The position numbers were made by a program, and so were the translations under genes. From the NCBI GenBank assembly GCA_047967505.1, contig CM106539.1: a stretch of 64,000 nt of DNA. One strand, given 5' to 3'. Shown piece by piece: positions 22,378-33,416 of the stretch. Origin of the DNA: Dipteris shenzhenensis. Lineage: Eukaryota; Polypodiophyta; Polypodiopsida; Gleicheniales. Below the pieces are notes generated by a model. That model did no database searches. It saw nothing but the letters and a program-made list of their open reading frames with translations, and had not been told where the DNA came from. How positions within the stretch are numbered: the stretch's first letter is position 1; every line of letters begins with the position of its first letter.

Positions 22378-23034
22378 CATTATATATCAATGCTCCACTC
22401 TCATGTAACTATGTGGGAACCAGCTAACTCTACTTGTAAGCCCCCACATGAGGAGAAGGCATTTGAGTAGCTCGGTTATCCGGTAGGTCCTAGTTCGGAC
22501 ACCAAATGGGGGCCATGTGTGGCCTAATGGCTGGACGGCTTCAGATAGAGTTGGCACACCGCCAACTAGGCTACATGCAAGTGCGGGAAGGCATCCCATG
22601 ACTGACCGCACTAAGGGTAGACGGAGCATTTCATGGGGCAGCCCACTCTCGCGTTGCCACTCTCGGGTTGCAGGGCTCGTTCGAAGCCCTAGATGATCTC
22701 GGATGACCCAGTCGGCCATTTTGGGCGGACTAGGTTGGTCACCCAATTGGGTCTAACCGACTACGACTGGTGGCTATGTAGGAGCAAGCCCGTTAGGCCC
22801 ATTATTATCAATGGCTATAGCAACCCTGATTCCTTAGCATCTAGCCTCCATCCTCTACTGGTTCCAGCATGCCATTGAAGCTTCTCTCACAAGAGCGCAT
22901 GGCTGGGAGGCAACGCCATCTATTGTATCAGTTTTACAGTAATCAAATTTTGATTCTCCATACTATCTACTTTTCTCTCTTGCATACCAGACCCTGTTAT
23001 CTATTGAGCACTGACATTGTATTGTTTTCTTACA
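22378..23034 (+). repeat. B7 3' LTR
   Basis: 657 bp, preceded by GAGGGGGGG (22369-22377). A block present in the left LTR around 20612-20690 is missing here. Confidence 0.88.
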
Positions 23035-23100
23035 CACTCATCCTCTTACCAAGACACCATGAATCCGATTTGCTTCCTTGAGCTCCTTACCATGAACTGA

Positions 23101-23112
23101 GCTCTGATACCA
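23101..23112 (-). promoter_or_regulatory. A4 primer-binding site
   Basis: The plus strand GCTCTGATACCA is the complement of TGGTATCAGAGC, directly beside the A4 5' LTR. Confidence 0.9.
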
Positions 23113-23470
23113 TGTGAAGAAGAGTGGGAGAGAAGTAAGGAGTCTCACTTGTATCTTTCTCACATACTCAATGGGGGAATACACACAAAGGTGGAGGCTA
23201 AAGCAGTTTTCCTCTTCTTAGTTGTGTAAGCCAAAAGAACTCTCTCTAAGTACAAAAGGAATAGATGAACCCTATCTGTGGGTCTCAAACCAAACTCAGC
23301 TAACCTAGGTGGCATACTAACTGAGCCACTAACTAGAGTACATAAAGATAGCTGTCATCCAGCTATTATTCATGGGCGGTGTACCAACCGCATCTGTAGC
23401 TAACAAGTCGGTGACATAAATGCACAATGGTCACCATGGCATATCACGAGTGGAGCTCAATATCTCAACA
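23113..23470 (-). repeat. A4 5' LTR (right copy)
   Basis: 358 bp, reverse complement of the family A LTR, pairing with 1801-2159. It is followed by tctct, matching gctct at 1796-1800 but for one base. Confidence 0.92.
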
Positions 23471-23497
23471 TCTCTCCTCTCTCCCCAAGTTCCAACA
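23471..23497 (+). repeat. Element D 5' LTR, right end
   Basis: The stretch tctctcctctctccccaag followed by ttccaaca equals the end of the right D LTR (30931-30953), apart from the target duplication left by A4. Confidence 0.85.
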
Positions 23498-23499
23498 TT

Positions 23500-23512
23500 T
23501 GGTATCAGAGCC
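23500..23512 (+). promoter_or_regulatory. Element D primer-binding site
   Basis: TGGTATCAGAGCC two bases after the LTR end, the initiator Met tRNA type. Elements D and F share this two-base spacer (TT). Confidence 0.88.
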
Positions 23513-24393
23513 TCCTTGATTCCCTAGCCCATTGTAGCTTGAATATGTCACCTCATCATTTTCTTCTCGACCCTCCTTCTTCTTCTTCATTTTTGCCCTC
23601 TTTCTCTCTAGATTTTTCTTAGCTTCATTCTCCTCCATTAAGCGACCATTTCTAGAGCCCTCTGAGCAGAAGCTTCCTCTACTTGGTGCACACATTTGAC
23701 ACCAAGCAATTAGAGAGAGATGCCCTCTACAGCCCATGGTGACATGATCTTTGCTCGCTAAATGTTTTAGTAATTCCACCTACTGACACAATATTTCTCC
23801 AATTCCTCTTAGCCACGGCTGGAAGACACTATGATCTTACTCCTCATAAAATTTGAGCTCAAATGCTTGTTGGATTAAGGAGAAACAAGCAAAAGACTAG
23901 TCGGAGAAGGCGCTACTGTCATGAGCAATGCTACATGTTTTTTTCGCAATACTCTTTGCTGGAAGTAGTGCTTGGTAAGAGCTATCACTTTCCTTTCAAA
24001 TCCCTCTCAAAGCTTTTCTCTTCATCTTCAATTACACCCTCCAATTTCAGATTGCTCAATTTGGGGGTAACAGCAATATCTGGTTCTAAGATATTATTAT
24101 CTGAGTTATCTTTGGTCTTTTGGATGTTTGACCATTGGAAGTAATTTGAGGCATTTTTTAGTCCTATCTTTGGAGCACCGTCTCCGCAGTTTGATAGTTT
24201 TGGTAAATGCTCATAATGCATTTATGATTTGAATATGCTTGAATGCTATTTTTTGAAGCAATAGACACTGTATTTCCTTTATGCTAAGAGTTTGGGGTAT
24301 CTAACTCTCTCTCCAACCAATTATACTTGTGGAGAAGGAGATTTCTTTGTAAGGGACTAGATACTACCACATTAGTGGTAAGACCTTCCCAAT
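23513..24393 (+). other. Element D 5' leader
   Basis: About 880 bp without a supported gene. Conserved leader motifs shared with C6 and F appear near 24192 (GATAGTTTTGGT) and 24346-24380 (TTTGTAAGGGACTAG, GGTAAGACCTTCCCAATATG), just before the gag remnant. Most of gag proper (capsid) has been deleted relative to C6. Confidence 0.5.
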
Positions 24394-24586
24394 ATGCCTT
24401 CATCATATTGTTCCTCTAATATTGATTATGTATCTTCGAGGAAAGCATTCCAAATGAATCCTAGAATGAGAGTAAAGCCCTATAATGGTGAATATTTCAT
24501 CAAGGTGAACACCAAGAAAAAGATATGTGCCTTTTGTGGAGTACCCAATCATACTATGGAGTATTACCACCTAAAAAGATTTTCTC
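24394..24586 (+). pseudogene. Element D gag remnant, first part (zinc knuckle)
   Basis: The open frame MPSSYCSSNIDYVSSRKAFQ leads to KKKICAFCGVPNHTMEYYHL. The CX2CX4HX4 knuckle has Tyr in place of the final Cys. The capsid portion seen in C6 is absent. A2 interrupts after AAAAGATTTTCTC. The continuation is at 30077-30270 (CTCCAAGAGACAAGC...), ending EDKDYAFEHFVF, which resembles the C6 gag tail (EDYAF). Confidence 0.65.
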
Positions 24587-24938
24587 TGTTGAGATATCGA
24601 GCTCCACTCGTGATATGCCAGGGTGACCGTTGTGCATTTATGTCACCGACTTGTTAGCTGCAGATGCGGTTGGTACACCGCCCACGAATAATAGCTGGAT
24701 GACAGCTATCCTTATCTACTCTAGTTCATGGCTCAGTTAGTATGCCACCTTAGTTAGTGGAGTTTGGTTTGAGACCCACATATAGGGTTCTTCTATTTCT
24801 TTGTACTTGAGTTCTTTTGGCTTTCACAACTAAGAAGAGAAAAACTGTTTTTAGCCTCCACCTGTGTGTGTATTCCCCCATTGTGTATGAGAGAAAGTCG
24901 CAAGTGAGACTCCTTCCCTCTCTCCCACTATCTTCACA
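24587..24938 (+). repeat. A2 5' LTR
   Basis: 352 bp, TGTTGAGATATC to CTTCACA. Confidence 0.92.
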
Positions 24939-24951
24939 TGGTATCAGAGCC
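24939..24951 (+). promoter_or_regulatory. A2 primer-binding site
   Basis: TGGTATCAGAGCC, abutting the LTR. Confidence 0.92.
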
Positions 24952-25414
24952 TTGTTCATGATAAGGAGCTGAAGAAAGCAAACCAAGTTCGCGATGTTTT
25001 GGTAAGATGATCAGTGTTGCTTTCCTATTTCGAGTTTGGGAGCAAATCTCTGCAGGTAGCACAGCCAGAAGTGCAAGAGTGCACTATCTCAGATTGAGAT
25101 GCCCTTCGTGGTGTGGCAAGAGGGTAGTATATGCTGTGCGAAAGTTCTTCGCAGGCACTCAGAAAAAGGCCCTGTTTTTGCTGTGCGACCACTGCTCGGC
25201 TAGTCAGTGAAAAGGTGCCACAGAAATTGCATCGTATGCCTATGTGCAAAGATATTGGGAGTTGCAGAATCATGCTTGTTGCCTGTTGATGCAAAATCGT
25301 CACTAGGAAAGTGATTGTGTGGTCAAATACCACTTTCATCAGTTTTGCAGATCTGCCCGTGTGAGGCAAAACCAGTGTTTTTCGCAGTGACAGAATATTT
25401 TGCAATATTCTATA

Positions 25415-27575
25415 ATGGTGGTCTGATTCTCTTTCACAGATTGTCACAGAAAAGCTTGATAAGAACAACTTCCAGGCATGGAAGTTTAGAATGACGAATT
25501 TCCTTATGGGAAAAGGCTATTGGGAGTTCATTATAGGAAATGAAGAAGAACTAGTTCTTCCTAATGTTCCCAATCAACAGGAAATGCAGGCATTGAAAGG
25601 ATGGCATGAGAGAGCCAGGAAAGTTATGTACTGGCTGTCTATTAGTATTTCTGATTCTATGATTGTGCATATTCAGGATGCAAGTATGCCAAAGGAGACA
25701 TGGGATACTTTGGCAGAAATGTACAGCACAAATATGCAAGCCAAGAAAATGCAGCTCAAACAGGAGTTGCACAATGTGCAGAGAGAAAATTTGAGCATCA
25801 ATGACTACCACATGAAGGTGAAGAAAATTGCAGATACACTTGCTTCCATTGGGTCGCCAGTGGAAGATGATGATCTAGTTTCTGTGACCTTGAATGGTCT
25901 AGGAAAGGATTATGCTTAGTTCCGGACATCCATTGCCGTCCGTGAAAAATTTCCTGATTTTGAAGAGTTGTTTGCTCTTCTAATTTTTGAAGAGTAGAGA
26001 AATGGGGGTGCATCTTCTTCAGGAGGGACTTCAAAATAAACTGTCTTCTACTCAAATGCTGGAAGAGGTAGAGGCAGAGGTAGAGGAGGCTGATATGCAC
26101 GCCATGATAGAAATCAGAATATGCAACAAACTCAAGAAAACCAGTCCTATGCAGGAGAATGTGGTAACTCTAGAGACAGGGGGAGCCAAAGAGGCCGTGG
26201 TGGATGGCAGAGAGGCCAAAATGCAAACAGCAATGTTGAATGCTACTACTGTGGTAAAATGGGTCATATGGCTAAGGACTGCTACAAAAAGCAGAATGAC
26301 AATATGAATGGAAAATTGCAACAAGTTAATTATGCATCTTCCAGTAGACAGGGTGATGATAGAAATGAGCATCTATTTATGGTGCAGCATATGACCAATT
26401 CTGTGACAAGTGCAGAAGAACGAAATGATGTGTGGTATGTTGACTCAGGTGCATCAAACCCCATGACAGGTCATGCAGAATGGATGCAGGATGCAAGGAA
26501 AATGGAAAAAATAGGATTTGTGGAGACTGGTGATGATATTGCACATCCTATTGTGCAGATTGTTAAAATTCCTTTGTCTATGCAGGATGGGAAAAAGAAA
26601 TACCTGTCTAATGTATTTCATGTCCCGAACATCACCAAGAACCTGGTTTCTGTTGGTCAAATGGTTGAGCAGGACTTGCAGGTCAGATTTAATCCTCATG
26701 GATGCTTTGTTGAGGATATGAAAAATAACGGTCGCTTGATAGCAAAAGGAAAGAAGAAGGGCAGGATGTTTACGTTGGATGTGGACATGCCTGAATTGAG
26801 TGCAGCAATGTTTGCACATGGGACCGGTGTTGTTGCAGATATTGATATCTGGCGTAAATGCATTGGTCATGTTAATATACAGCGACTTAAGTCAATGCAA
26901 GCCCAAAATATTAATTCAGAATTACCTAAATTTAAGGTTGCAGAAATGCATAAGGTTTGTGAAGCCTGTCAATTTGGAAAACAGGCAAGGAAACCATTTC
27001 CTAGGCATGTTCAAGAGAGTAAAAAGCCATTGGAATTAATCCACTCTGATGTGTGGACTACTAAAGCTGCATCTATTGGATGCTATCACTATTTTGTCAC
27101 TTTTATTGATGACTTTAGCAGAAAACTTTGGGTGTATTTTATGAAAAAGAAAAGTGAAGTGTTTGGGCACTTCAAAGCTTTTAAAGCTATGGTTGAAAAA
27201 GAAACAGGACTGCAAATGAAATGCCTAAGGTTAGATGGAGGTGGAGAGTACCTCTCAAATGAGTTTGCAAGGTTCCTGCAGGAGCATGGCATAAAGCAGC
27301 AATATTCATGCAGTCATACCCCACAGGAAAATGGACTTGCAGAAAGGAAAAATAGGCATATTGGAGAGGTATCTCGGGCCATGCTAAATGAAAAAGATCT
27401 ACCAGATTATTATTGCGCTGAAGTAGTTGCTATAGTAGTTTACATAATGAATAGGACTCCCACTGCAGCAATACATGGCATGATGCCAGAGGAGATGTAT
27501 ACTAGTAGGAAACCAGACATTTCTCATTTGAAAATTTTTGGTTGCATTGCCTATGTGATGTGCCAGATGAGTTGA
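25415..27575 (+). pseudogene. A2 gag, protease and integrase
   Basis: The start ATG at 25415 is out of frame because of a one-base insertion (ATGGTGGTCTG against ATGGTGTCTG in A3). The frame from 25491 reads the capsid to a TAG at 25917, which is CAG in A1. From 26121 a single open frame of 484 codons spans the Gly/Arg-rich tract and the knuckle CYYCGKMGHMAKDC (26238). It continues through protease VDSGASNPMTGH (26440), the pre-integrase HKVCEACQFG, and the integrase core with IHSDVW, LRLDGGGEY and NGLAERKNR. It is lost at about 27557 by a one-base deletion in the YVHVPDEL block. All three integrase acidic residues are present. The protease Asn-His after DSGAS is Asn-Pro. Confidence 0.9.
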
Positions 27576-29759
27576 GGTCCAAGTTGGATCCAAAAGCTGA
27601 GAAGTGCATCTTTATTAGTTATTCTCTATAGCAGAAAGGGTATAGATATTATAACCCTTCTTCTCGTAAGTTTACAATGAGTAGAGATAATGTTTTTCAT
27701 GAGATGAGCAGCTGGTATAAACCAATAAATGTGATGATTGATGTAGATGCACAAAATGGTAATGTTGCATAGAATTCATAACAGCAATCACAAAATATCA
27801 CTGGACCTGCAATGTCCTCTAGCAGTGGTTCACATACTTCGCCATGGACAGGCAGATTGAGATCAGGAGAATCTCCTCAAAGCAATGTAGATAGTGCTAC
27901 GCAGGTATCACGAAAAGGAAAAGAGAAGGTAGATCAGCCCATGTTTGATGTGAATGCAGGTCACTCTTATGTGGATGGTGAATCCAGTGGCTCAAAACAG
28001 AGCATTGATGATGAGTTGGGTATTCTTTCTGTTGTTACACCTAGAGTATGGAAGACCAGGGATGTTTTGAGAGCACCTGGAAGTGAGCCTATTTTGCGCA
28101 GGTCTACCAGAGCTAGGTATCCTGTGGATAGGCTCAAATATGATGGATTTACAGCCATTCACTATGCCTATATGGTCAAAGTGATACAGGAACCAAAACC
28201 CACTTCTTTTGAGGAAGCCATGGGAAATGAAAAATGGGAGAAAGCCATGGATGAAGAAATGGATGCCTTGGAAGCCAATGCTACATGGGAATCGGTGCCT
28301 TTGCCTAAAAACAAGAATGCAATTGGCTGTAAGTGGGTTTATAAGATCAAGATGGTTCTGTGAATAGATACAAGGCAAGATTAGTTGTCAAGGGGTATGC
28401 ACAGACATATGGCATTGATTATGAAGAAACATTCAGTCCAGTTGCAAGGATGGCAATTGTAAGAGCAGTCATTGCTATGGCTACATCAAAGGGATGGTCT
28501 TTACATCAGATGGATGTAAAGAATGCCTTCTTGCATGGTGATTTGCAAGAAGAGGTCTTTATGGAGCAGCCAGTAGGTTATGTTCATGCTACTCATCCTG
28601 AGTTTGTTTGCAGGTTGAAGAAAGCCTTGTATGGCTTGAAGCAAGCACCTAGAGCATGGTCTGACAAGATGGGACAGTATCTTGTCACTATTGGTTTCCA
28701 GATTTCCAAGGCAGATTTCTCACTCTATGTGAGAAAAACAGAGAAAGGGATTATGCTGGTTGTCATTTATGTTGATGATTTGATCATCACAGGTGATAGT
28801 GATGAAGATATCCTTCATGTGAAAATGCTATTGACGCAGAAGTTTGAGATGAAGGATTTGGGAGAGCTGTGTTATTTCTTGGGCATTGAGGTGATTAGAT
28901 CACCAAGTGGGATACAGCACTTGCAGAGGTAGTATGGATTGGACATGCTATCCAAATATGGGATGATAGGCTATAAGCCTATTTCAGTTCCTTTGGAGCA
29001 GAATGTGAAGCTGAGCACAGATGCAGGTGAGCTTCTAGAAGACCCTACTATGTACAGACGCATAGTAGGAAGTTTGATTTAAATGAATATTACCAGGCCA
29101 GATTTAAGCTATGCTGTTGGATTGGTAAGTCAGTTTATGCAGGCTCCAAGGAAACCGCATTTGGATGTGGCTAGATGCATACTCAGGTATGTGAAGTCCA
29201 CATTGCAGTATGGACTATTTTATGAGGCTGGTGTTCAGATACAGTTGCATGGATACACTGATGCTGATTGGGCTGGTAGCATTTCTGATAGAAGATCTAC
29301 TAGTGGATATGTGTTCTCTTTTGGGAGTGCTGCAGTCACTTGGAGGAGCAAGAAACAGCCTACAGTTGCCTTGTCGAGCACAGAGGCTGAGTACAGGGGT
29401 GCAACAATGGCTGCATGTGAGGTAGCTTGATTGCATAAGCTACTTTATGATATGCAGATGGGCCAGTTGTCATTTATTGTGACAACATGAGCTGTATACA
29501 CTTGGCAAATAACCCAGTCTATCATGCTAGAACAAAGCACATTGAGGTGCATTATCACTATGTGTGGGAGAAGGTTTTACTAGGTCTTATTGATCTAGTT
29601 TATGTCAGCACAGAGGATCAGGTAGCTGACATATTCACGAAGGCATTGGGCACAGAGAAGCTGCGCAAGTTCAGAGACTTGCTTGGTGTGCAAGATTTGG
29701 GATTGAGCTCGAGGGGGAGTGTTGAGATATCGAGCTCCACTCGTGATATGCCATGGTGA
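27576..29759 (+). pseudogene. A2 reverse transcriptase and RNase H
   Basis: Beyond the frameshift the linker (27812-28010) leads to RT. A 10-bp deletion near 28349 removes part of KHNADG. A long frame from 28360 then carries [40 protein letters not shown] and intact VIYVDDLIITG near 28768-28800, ending at a TAG (28930) that is CAG in A1. RNase H follows with GYTDADWAGS and SSTEAEYRGA. A deletion near 29455 removes the HQSIDG segment, and DNMSCIHLANNPVYHARTKH precedes the tail. The final frame continues into the 3' LTR to 29759 (stop TGA). Confidence 0.9.
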
Positions 29760-30071
29760 CCGTTGTGCATTTATGTCACTGACTTGTTAGCTGCAGATGC
29801 GGTTGGTACACAGCCCACGAATAATAGCTAGATGACAACTATCCTTATCTACTCTAGTTCGTGGCTCAGTTAGTATGCCACCTTAGTTAGTTGAGTTTGG
29901 TTTGAGACCCACATATAGGGTTCTTCTATTTCTTTGTACTTGAGTTCTTTTGGCTTTCACAACTAAGAAGAGAAAAACTGTTTTCAGCCTCCACCTGTGT
30001 GTGTATTCCCCCATTGTGTATGAGAGAAAGCTGCAAGTGAGATTCCTTTCCTCTCTCCCACTATCTTCACA
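29720..30071 (+). repeat. A2 3' LTR
   Basis: 352 bp after purine tract GAGGGGGAG. It pairs with 24587-24938. Confidence 0.92.
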
Positions 30072-30076
30072 TTATC

Positions 30077-30585
30077 TATATTTGCTCTCCAAGAGACAAG
30101 CCCAAGATGAAGAGAGGAATGAACCCAAGAGAATGAAGCATTTCATGTGAAGAAGAGCTACATCAACAATAAAGAAAATCTTGCTGAAGGAAAGACTCTA
30201 TCAACAAATGAAGAATCAAACTTTGTGGTAGAAGATAAAGACTATGCCTTTGAGCACTTTGTCTTTTGAATTTTATTTATCATCACTTGGTCAAATTTTG
30301 AGGCTCTCTGCCTGGAGTAGTACTCCAAAAAGAATGTCATGTGTTTTGTCTTTTGTAAATCACCTCTGGTCACCATATGATGTAGGCCATGTGATATGTG
30401 TATTTGGTCTATCACATTTTTGTAAGCCTTGACACTTGGGCATTTTTGCTAGCATGAGATCCTACCCATAGAATTATCCTTCACCACCATGAGATGGCAT
30501 CTGTGACCACCATGAGATGGCATGAGAAACTATGAGACTAGATGTATCCCTGATATAGCAAGAGGCAAACCCTTCAGGGGGGGTA
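30077..30585 (+). pseudogene. Element D gag tail and conserved 3' UTR
   Basis: The gag remnant continues from 24586 through YLLSKRQAQDEERNEPK, with a TGA near 30148, to EDKDYAFEHFVF ending at 30270. The following 300 bp repeat the C6 3' UTR blocks in order: CACCTCTGGTCACC (30362), ATGATGTAGGCCATGTG (30378), TTGCTAGCATGAGATCCTA (30447) and CACCATGAGATGGCAT, here partly doubled (30485 and 30508). It ends in the purine tract TTCAGGGGGGG (30574-30583). Confidence 0.7.
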
Positions 30586-30953
30586 TGATGGGATAAGTGT
30601 GGTCAAGGGCTTGCTCTAAGGTGCATGTGTGCATCTAGGGGAGTCACATGTGTGTGTGTGTGTGTGTGTGTAGTAGAACCAAACCTAGTTCTATGAGGTG
30701 TCTATACCATGACATAAGTGATGATGTAATGCAAAGGCCCCCACATGGGGTGGTGCCTATGATTGTGGAGTTCCTATGATTCAGGAGCTACCTCCTTTGA
30801 TGTAGGAGAGGTGCCATTGATTTAGGCCACCCTCTCTCCATTTCTATATAAGAGGGACTTCCCTCTCACAATGAATATAACACCCATTTGAATATCTCAT
30901 GTGTTCTCACTCACCTCCATGATGAAGCTCTCCTCTCTCTCCAAGTTCCAACA
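30586..30953 (+). repeat. Element D 3' LTR
   Basis: 368 bp, TGATGGGATAAG to TTCCAACA, with a longer (TG)n run than the 5' copy, a TATATAAGAG box at 30845 and a small extra block near 30761-30783. It is followed by ccatt. Confidence 0.9.
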
Positions 30954-31197
30954 CCATTTGCATTCCTTGGAGTTCATCTTGAAAGCCATGGATGAGATGC
31001 CTCACCGCTACAATATCCTCCCAAATCTCCACTGGAGTGCATCCCGATGCATGCAACCCTCCATCTGAAGTGCCTCCGTAGTGAGAGCAAGGAGCAGACA
31101 ACATGAGCTTGCCAAAACACTGTGCCAGAAGCAAGTTAATCGCCAGATCACAAATCCCTTTCATGATATTAAGAATGTGCATCATGATCACCAATGT
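30954..31197 (-). pseudogene. Second half of the gag-like ORF split by element D
   Basis: The minus-strand frame from 31194 (MVIMMHILNIMKGICDLAIN, later EIWEDIVAVRHLIHGFQDEL) is open to the D insertion. After removing D and one duplicate pentamer it continues in frame into 1474-1375. I recognise no domain in this part; its position suggests the N-terminal side of the gypsy-like gag at 1-1112. Confidence 0.4.
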
Positions 31198-31559
31198 GTA
31201 GTGTCATAACCCAGCACATACGCTATAGGAAATGGAGATAAAACAACATGCGCAACATCTATAGACAAAATACAGAGAACATGAATAAAAGAACAAAACA
31301 CTACATAACTATGTCTTCTTGGAGCAAGAGCTCACTCAACAACTGCATAAAGCACAGAGACGAAATGCTAGTTATAGCATTTGTACAAGAACCGACTATT
31401 AGTTAGAGACCGTCGTTGAAGACTCAACTGCTTGGCGAACTGAACTGCTAATCATTGTGGCTAACCTACCCTTGTACACCCCTCATAGTCACTGCTGCTA
31501 GCCCGCATGGTTATGCAATAAAATTGATGCACTCCAGTGTACTTCTAACAGAGTGCTCA
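31198..31559. other. Non-coding stretch at the LINE 3' side
   Basis: I see no gene here. It lies beyond the last recognisable LINE reverse transcriptase residues and may be the LINE 3' region or older flank. No poly-A (poly-T on plus) tail is visible to mark the LINE end. Confidence 0.4.
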
Positions 31560-32824
31560 TCCTTGTGAGGTGTTACATTGGTGTTGTCTGCAAATTGTTG
31601 GCAAATTATTTGTCTACCCTCTTCTACTTGAATCCCCTTGATGTTCCCCTTAACCAGCCCATCATTTACCAACCAATCTAATGCATTTTCTGCTATAGCA
31701 AAGAGGATTGGTGCTAGGGGGTAGCCTTATCTGATAGATCTATTGATATAGAGAAGGAAGGAGAGACTTTACCATTATCTTAATTTTCACTCTGGCCTGG
31801 CATAGTAGGAGATCTACAAATGAGGTAAAGACAGGAAGACCCCCCATGTCCTTAAGGGATGACATAATAAAGCCTAATTCCATCCTATTTTGGGCTCTGT
31901 CAAAATCTACTTAAAGAAAACATATGTCTTATTGTGTTTCCTCTGCTAGTTCAAGTCCTTCCCAAAGTATTAGGATGGCTTCTAGTATATGTCTGCCCTA
32001 TATGAACCCCTTTTGTTCCTCTCTAATCCACACGTGCATCTTCGACGTGAGTCTAATGGCAAGTGCTTTGGCGAGGATTTTCTAACTATAGTTAAGCATT
32101 GTTAGTGGTCTCCAGTTCTTAAGTTAATTCTTGGGACCCCCCTTGGGTATTAATTTTATCATTCTTGTGTTGATCCTTGGGTCCAAGAATCCATTTTCTT
32201 TAGATTCTTTCCAAAGCATTAGTAAATAGGGCCCCACAGTGTCCCAAAACATTTGATAAAACTCTATTGGTAATCCATCCTCACCTGGCATCTTACCTTT
32301 TCCCATTTGATCAACTGCCACTTCTAGCTCTTCTAAGGAAAGATCCTTGTCAAGAAAAATGCTATCAAAATTGGAGACTTTTTTATGTTTGACCTGTCGG
32401 CATTGCTCTCGAGACTCGGGCTCTAACCTTATCTATTGTAAGGACCTCCGTCTCTCCCAGTAGCTTTTGGGAATGGGTGACAATTACCTCTATGATCTCA
32501 TCCTGATCTTGTACAAGGTTATCTTCTACCCATAATGCATCCAAGGACTCCTTGTAATGTTTCTTCTTGAGGCTTCTAAACATATCATCATTGGCTCTGT
32601 TAGCTCTCCCTGCCCACCACTTGCATGCATAGATTTTGGCTTGCTTTGCTGAAATCTCTGCTCCTGATTTTAGTTTCTATCTTGGTGGTCTCTCTACAAA
32701 GTAATGATCAGTTTCTCCAAATTGTGATGTCTCAACGCTCTCGCTTTTTCTTCCTTGCACTTTATTGACTTCAAAAAGATCCTTGTTATGTGCCCCCGAA
32801 AGCATTGTGCCAAATTCTTAGTAC
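31560..32824 (-). pseudogene. LINE reverse transcriptase
   Basis: Minus-strand order: ACKWWAGRANRANDDMF and RSLKKKHYKESLDALW near 32620-32520, then MGKGKMPGEDGLPIEFYQMF (about 32300), IKLIPKGGPKN and NWRPLTMLN near 32110. LAKALAIRL and EEQKGFI.GRHILEAI follow near 32060-31980, then the VDFDRA motif (degenerate LDFDKAYD) near 31905. NALDWLVNDG is near 31680, and FADNT replaces FADDT near 31600. These are the L1-clade RT blocks in order. Stops and frameshifts are frequent and the catalytic FADD has lost its second Asp, so it cannot polymerise. Confidence 0.85.
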
Positions 32825-33416
32825 TGTGACGCCAAAAATTGATATTTTTAATTTAGCATTGGTATTGTTTTTCTCTATGTTTGATAAGAGTTTGAGTATC
32901 AAGTGATAGTCTAACGACTCACTTATTTCGATTTTCTAAGATATTGTATGGGATTGAGAGGGTGAGTGGAATGGATCATTGTAAATATGATAGGTATGAA
33001 TTATAAATACCTTGGTATGGGGTAAGAGTTATTTATGTATGGGATATTATGGGGTTTTTAGAAAATAGGAAGAGAGTCATATAAAGAGGTGGATTCATGT
33101 CCACATGTTCCAATAATATAAGAGAGGCCACATGCCAAGCATGTGGAGGAGTGTGGAGTCAAGAGGAATCCTTCTAAAATTCTTATGTGAAATAAGGAGG
33201 ATGTGGACGTATGGAAAAGAGAGGGTCCTTATGGGCTCCATGTGGGGAGACTCTTGACTTTCTCAATATTTTAAGAGTCTTGAGCATCTTTTGATGGGAC
33301 ACATGGAAAGAGTAGCCAAAAAGGACATGGATGGTGACATACGGGCTTATGTGATTAATGGGGAAAAGAATCTACAGGCAGCAATTGTAAATGGGTGAAG
33401 GAGGGTGACAAAATCT

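Larger units (their letters stand above)
20297..23034 (+). mobile_element. Copia element B7, plus strand, internally deleted
   Basis: Family B LTRs (20297-21030, 734 bp; 22378-23034, 657 bp) enclose only 1.35 kb. The gag and protease start are joined directly to the RNase H end near 22097, so integrase, RT and most of RNase H are missing. The primer site is TGGTATGAGAGC (one change). Flanks tactg (20292-20296) and cactc (23035-23039) are a decayed duplication. It lies in the 5' leader of A4. The right LTR has lost about 77 bp and its first two bases read CA rather than TG. Confidence 0.9.
1801..23470 (-). mobile_element. Copia element A4, minus strand, split by B5 and B7
   Basis: LTRs of family A bound it (1801-2159 and 23113-23470), each with TG..CA ends. 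The reversed primer site sits at 23101-23112. Flanking pentamers are gctct (1796-1800) and tctct (23471-23475), a duplication with one mismatch inside the element D LTR. Coding parts are pol at about 2118-4915 and gag to protease at about 18280-19824, both read on the minus strand. B5 (4921-18274) breaks it between the zinc-binding and core parts of integrase, and B7 (20297-23034) breaks its 5' untranslated leader. It is dead: it has many stops, the RT motif reads NVDD and the first integrase Asp reads Asn. Confidence 0.9.
24587..30071 (+). mobile_element. Copia element A2, full length, plus strand
   Basis: 5485 bp with 352-bp LTRs at both ends, flanked by ttctc (24582-24586) and ttatc (30072-30076), one mismatch. 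It is inserted in the gag remnant of element D. The order is that of A1. Integrase keeps all three catalytic acids and RT keeps YVDD, so among the family A copies here its catalytic motifs are best preserved, but at least five frame breaks remain. Confidence 0.94.
1475..30953 (+). mobile_element. Element D: short non-autonomous copia-like LTR element, split by two nested insertions
   Basis: The element has LTRs at 1475-1800 plus 23471-23497 (left, split by A4) and at 30586-30953 (right). It also has a primer site at 23500-23511 and a G-rich purine tract just before 30586. The own internal sequence is only about 1.6 kb (23498-24586 and 30072-30585) and carries a gag C-terminal remnant but no protease, integrase or reverse transcriptase. 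The flanks give a 5-bp duplication with one mismatch (caatt/ccatt). Two copia elements, A4 and A2, are inserted in it. Its 3' untranslated region closely resembles that of C6 although the LTRs differ, so C6, D and F look like one superfamily of gag-only elements. Confidence 0.8.
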
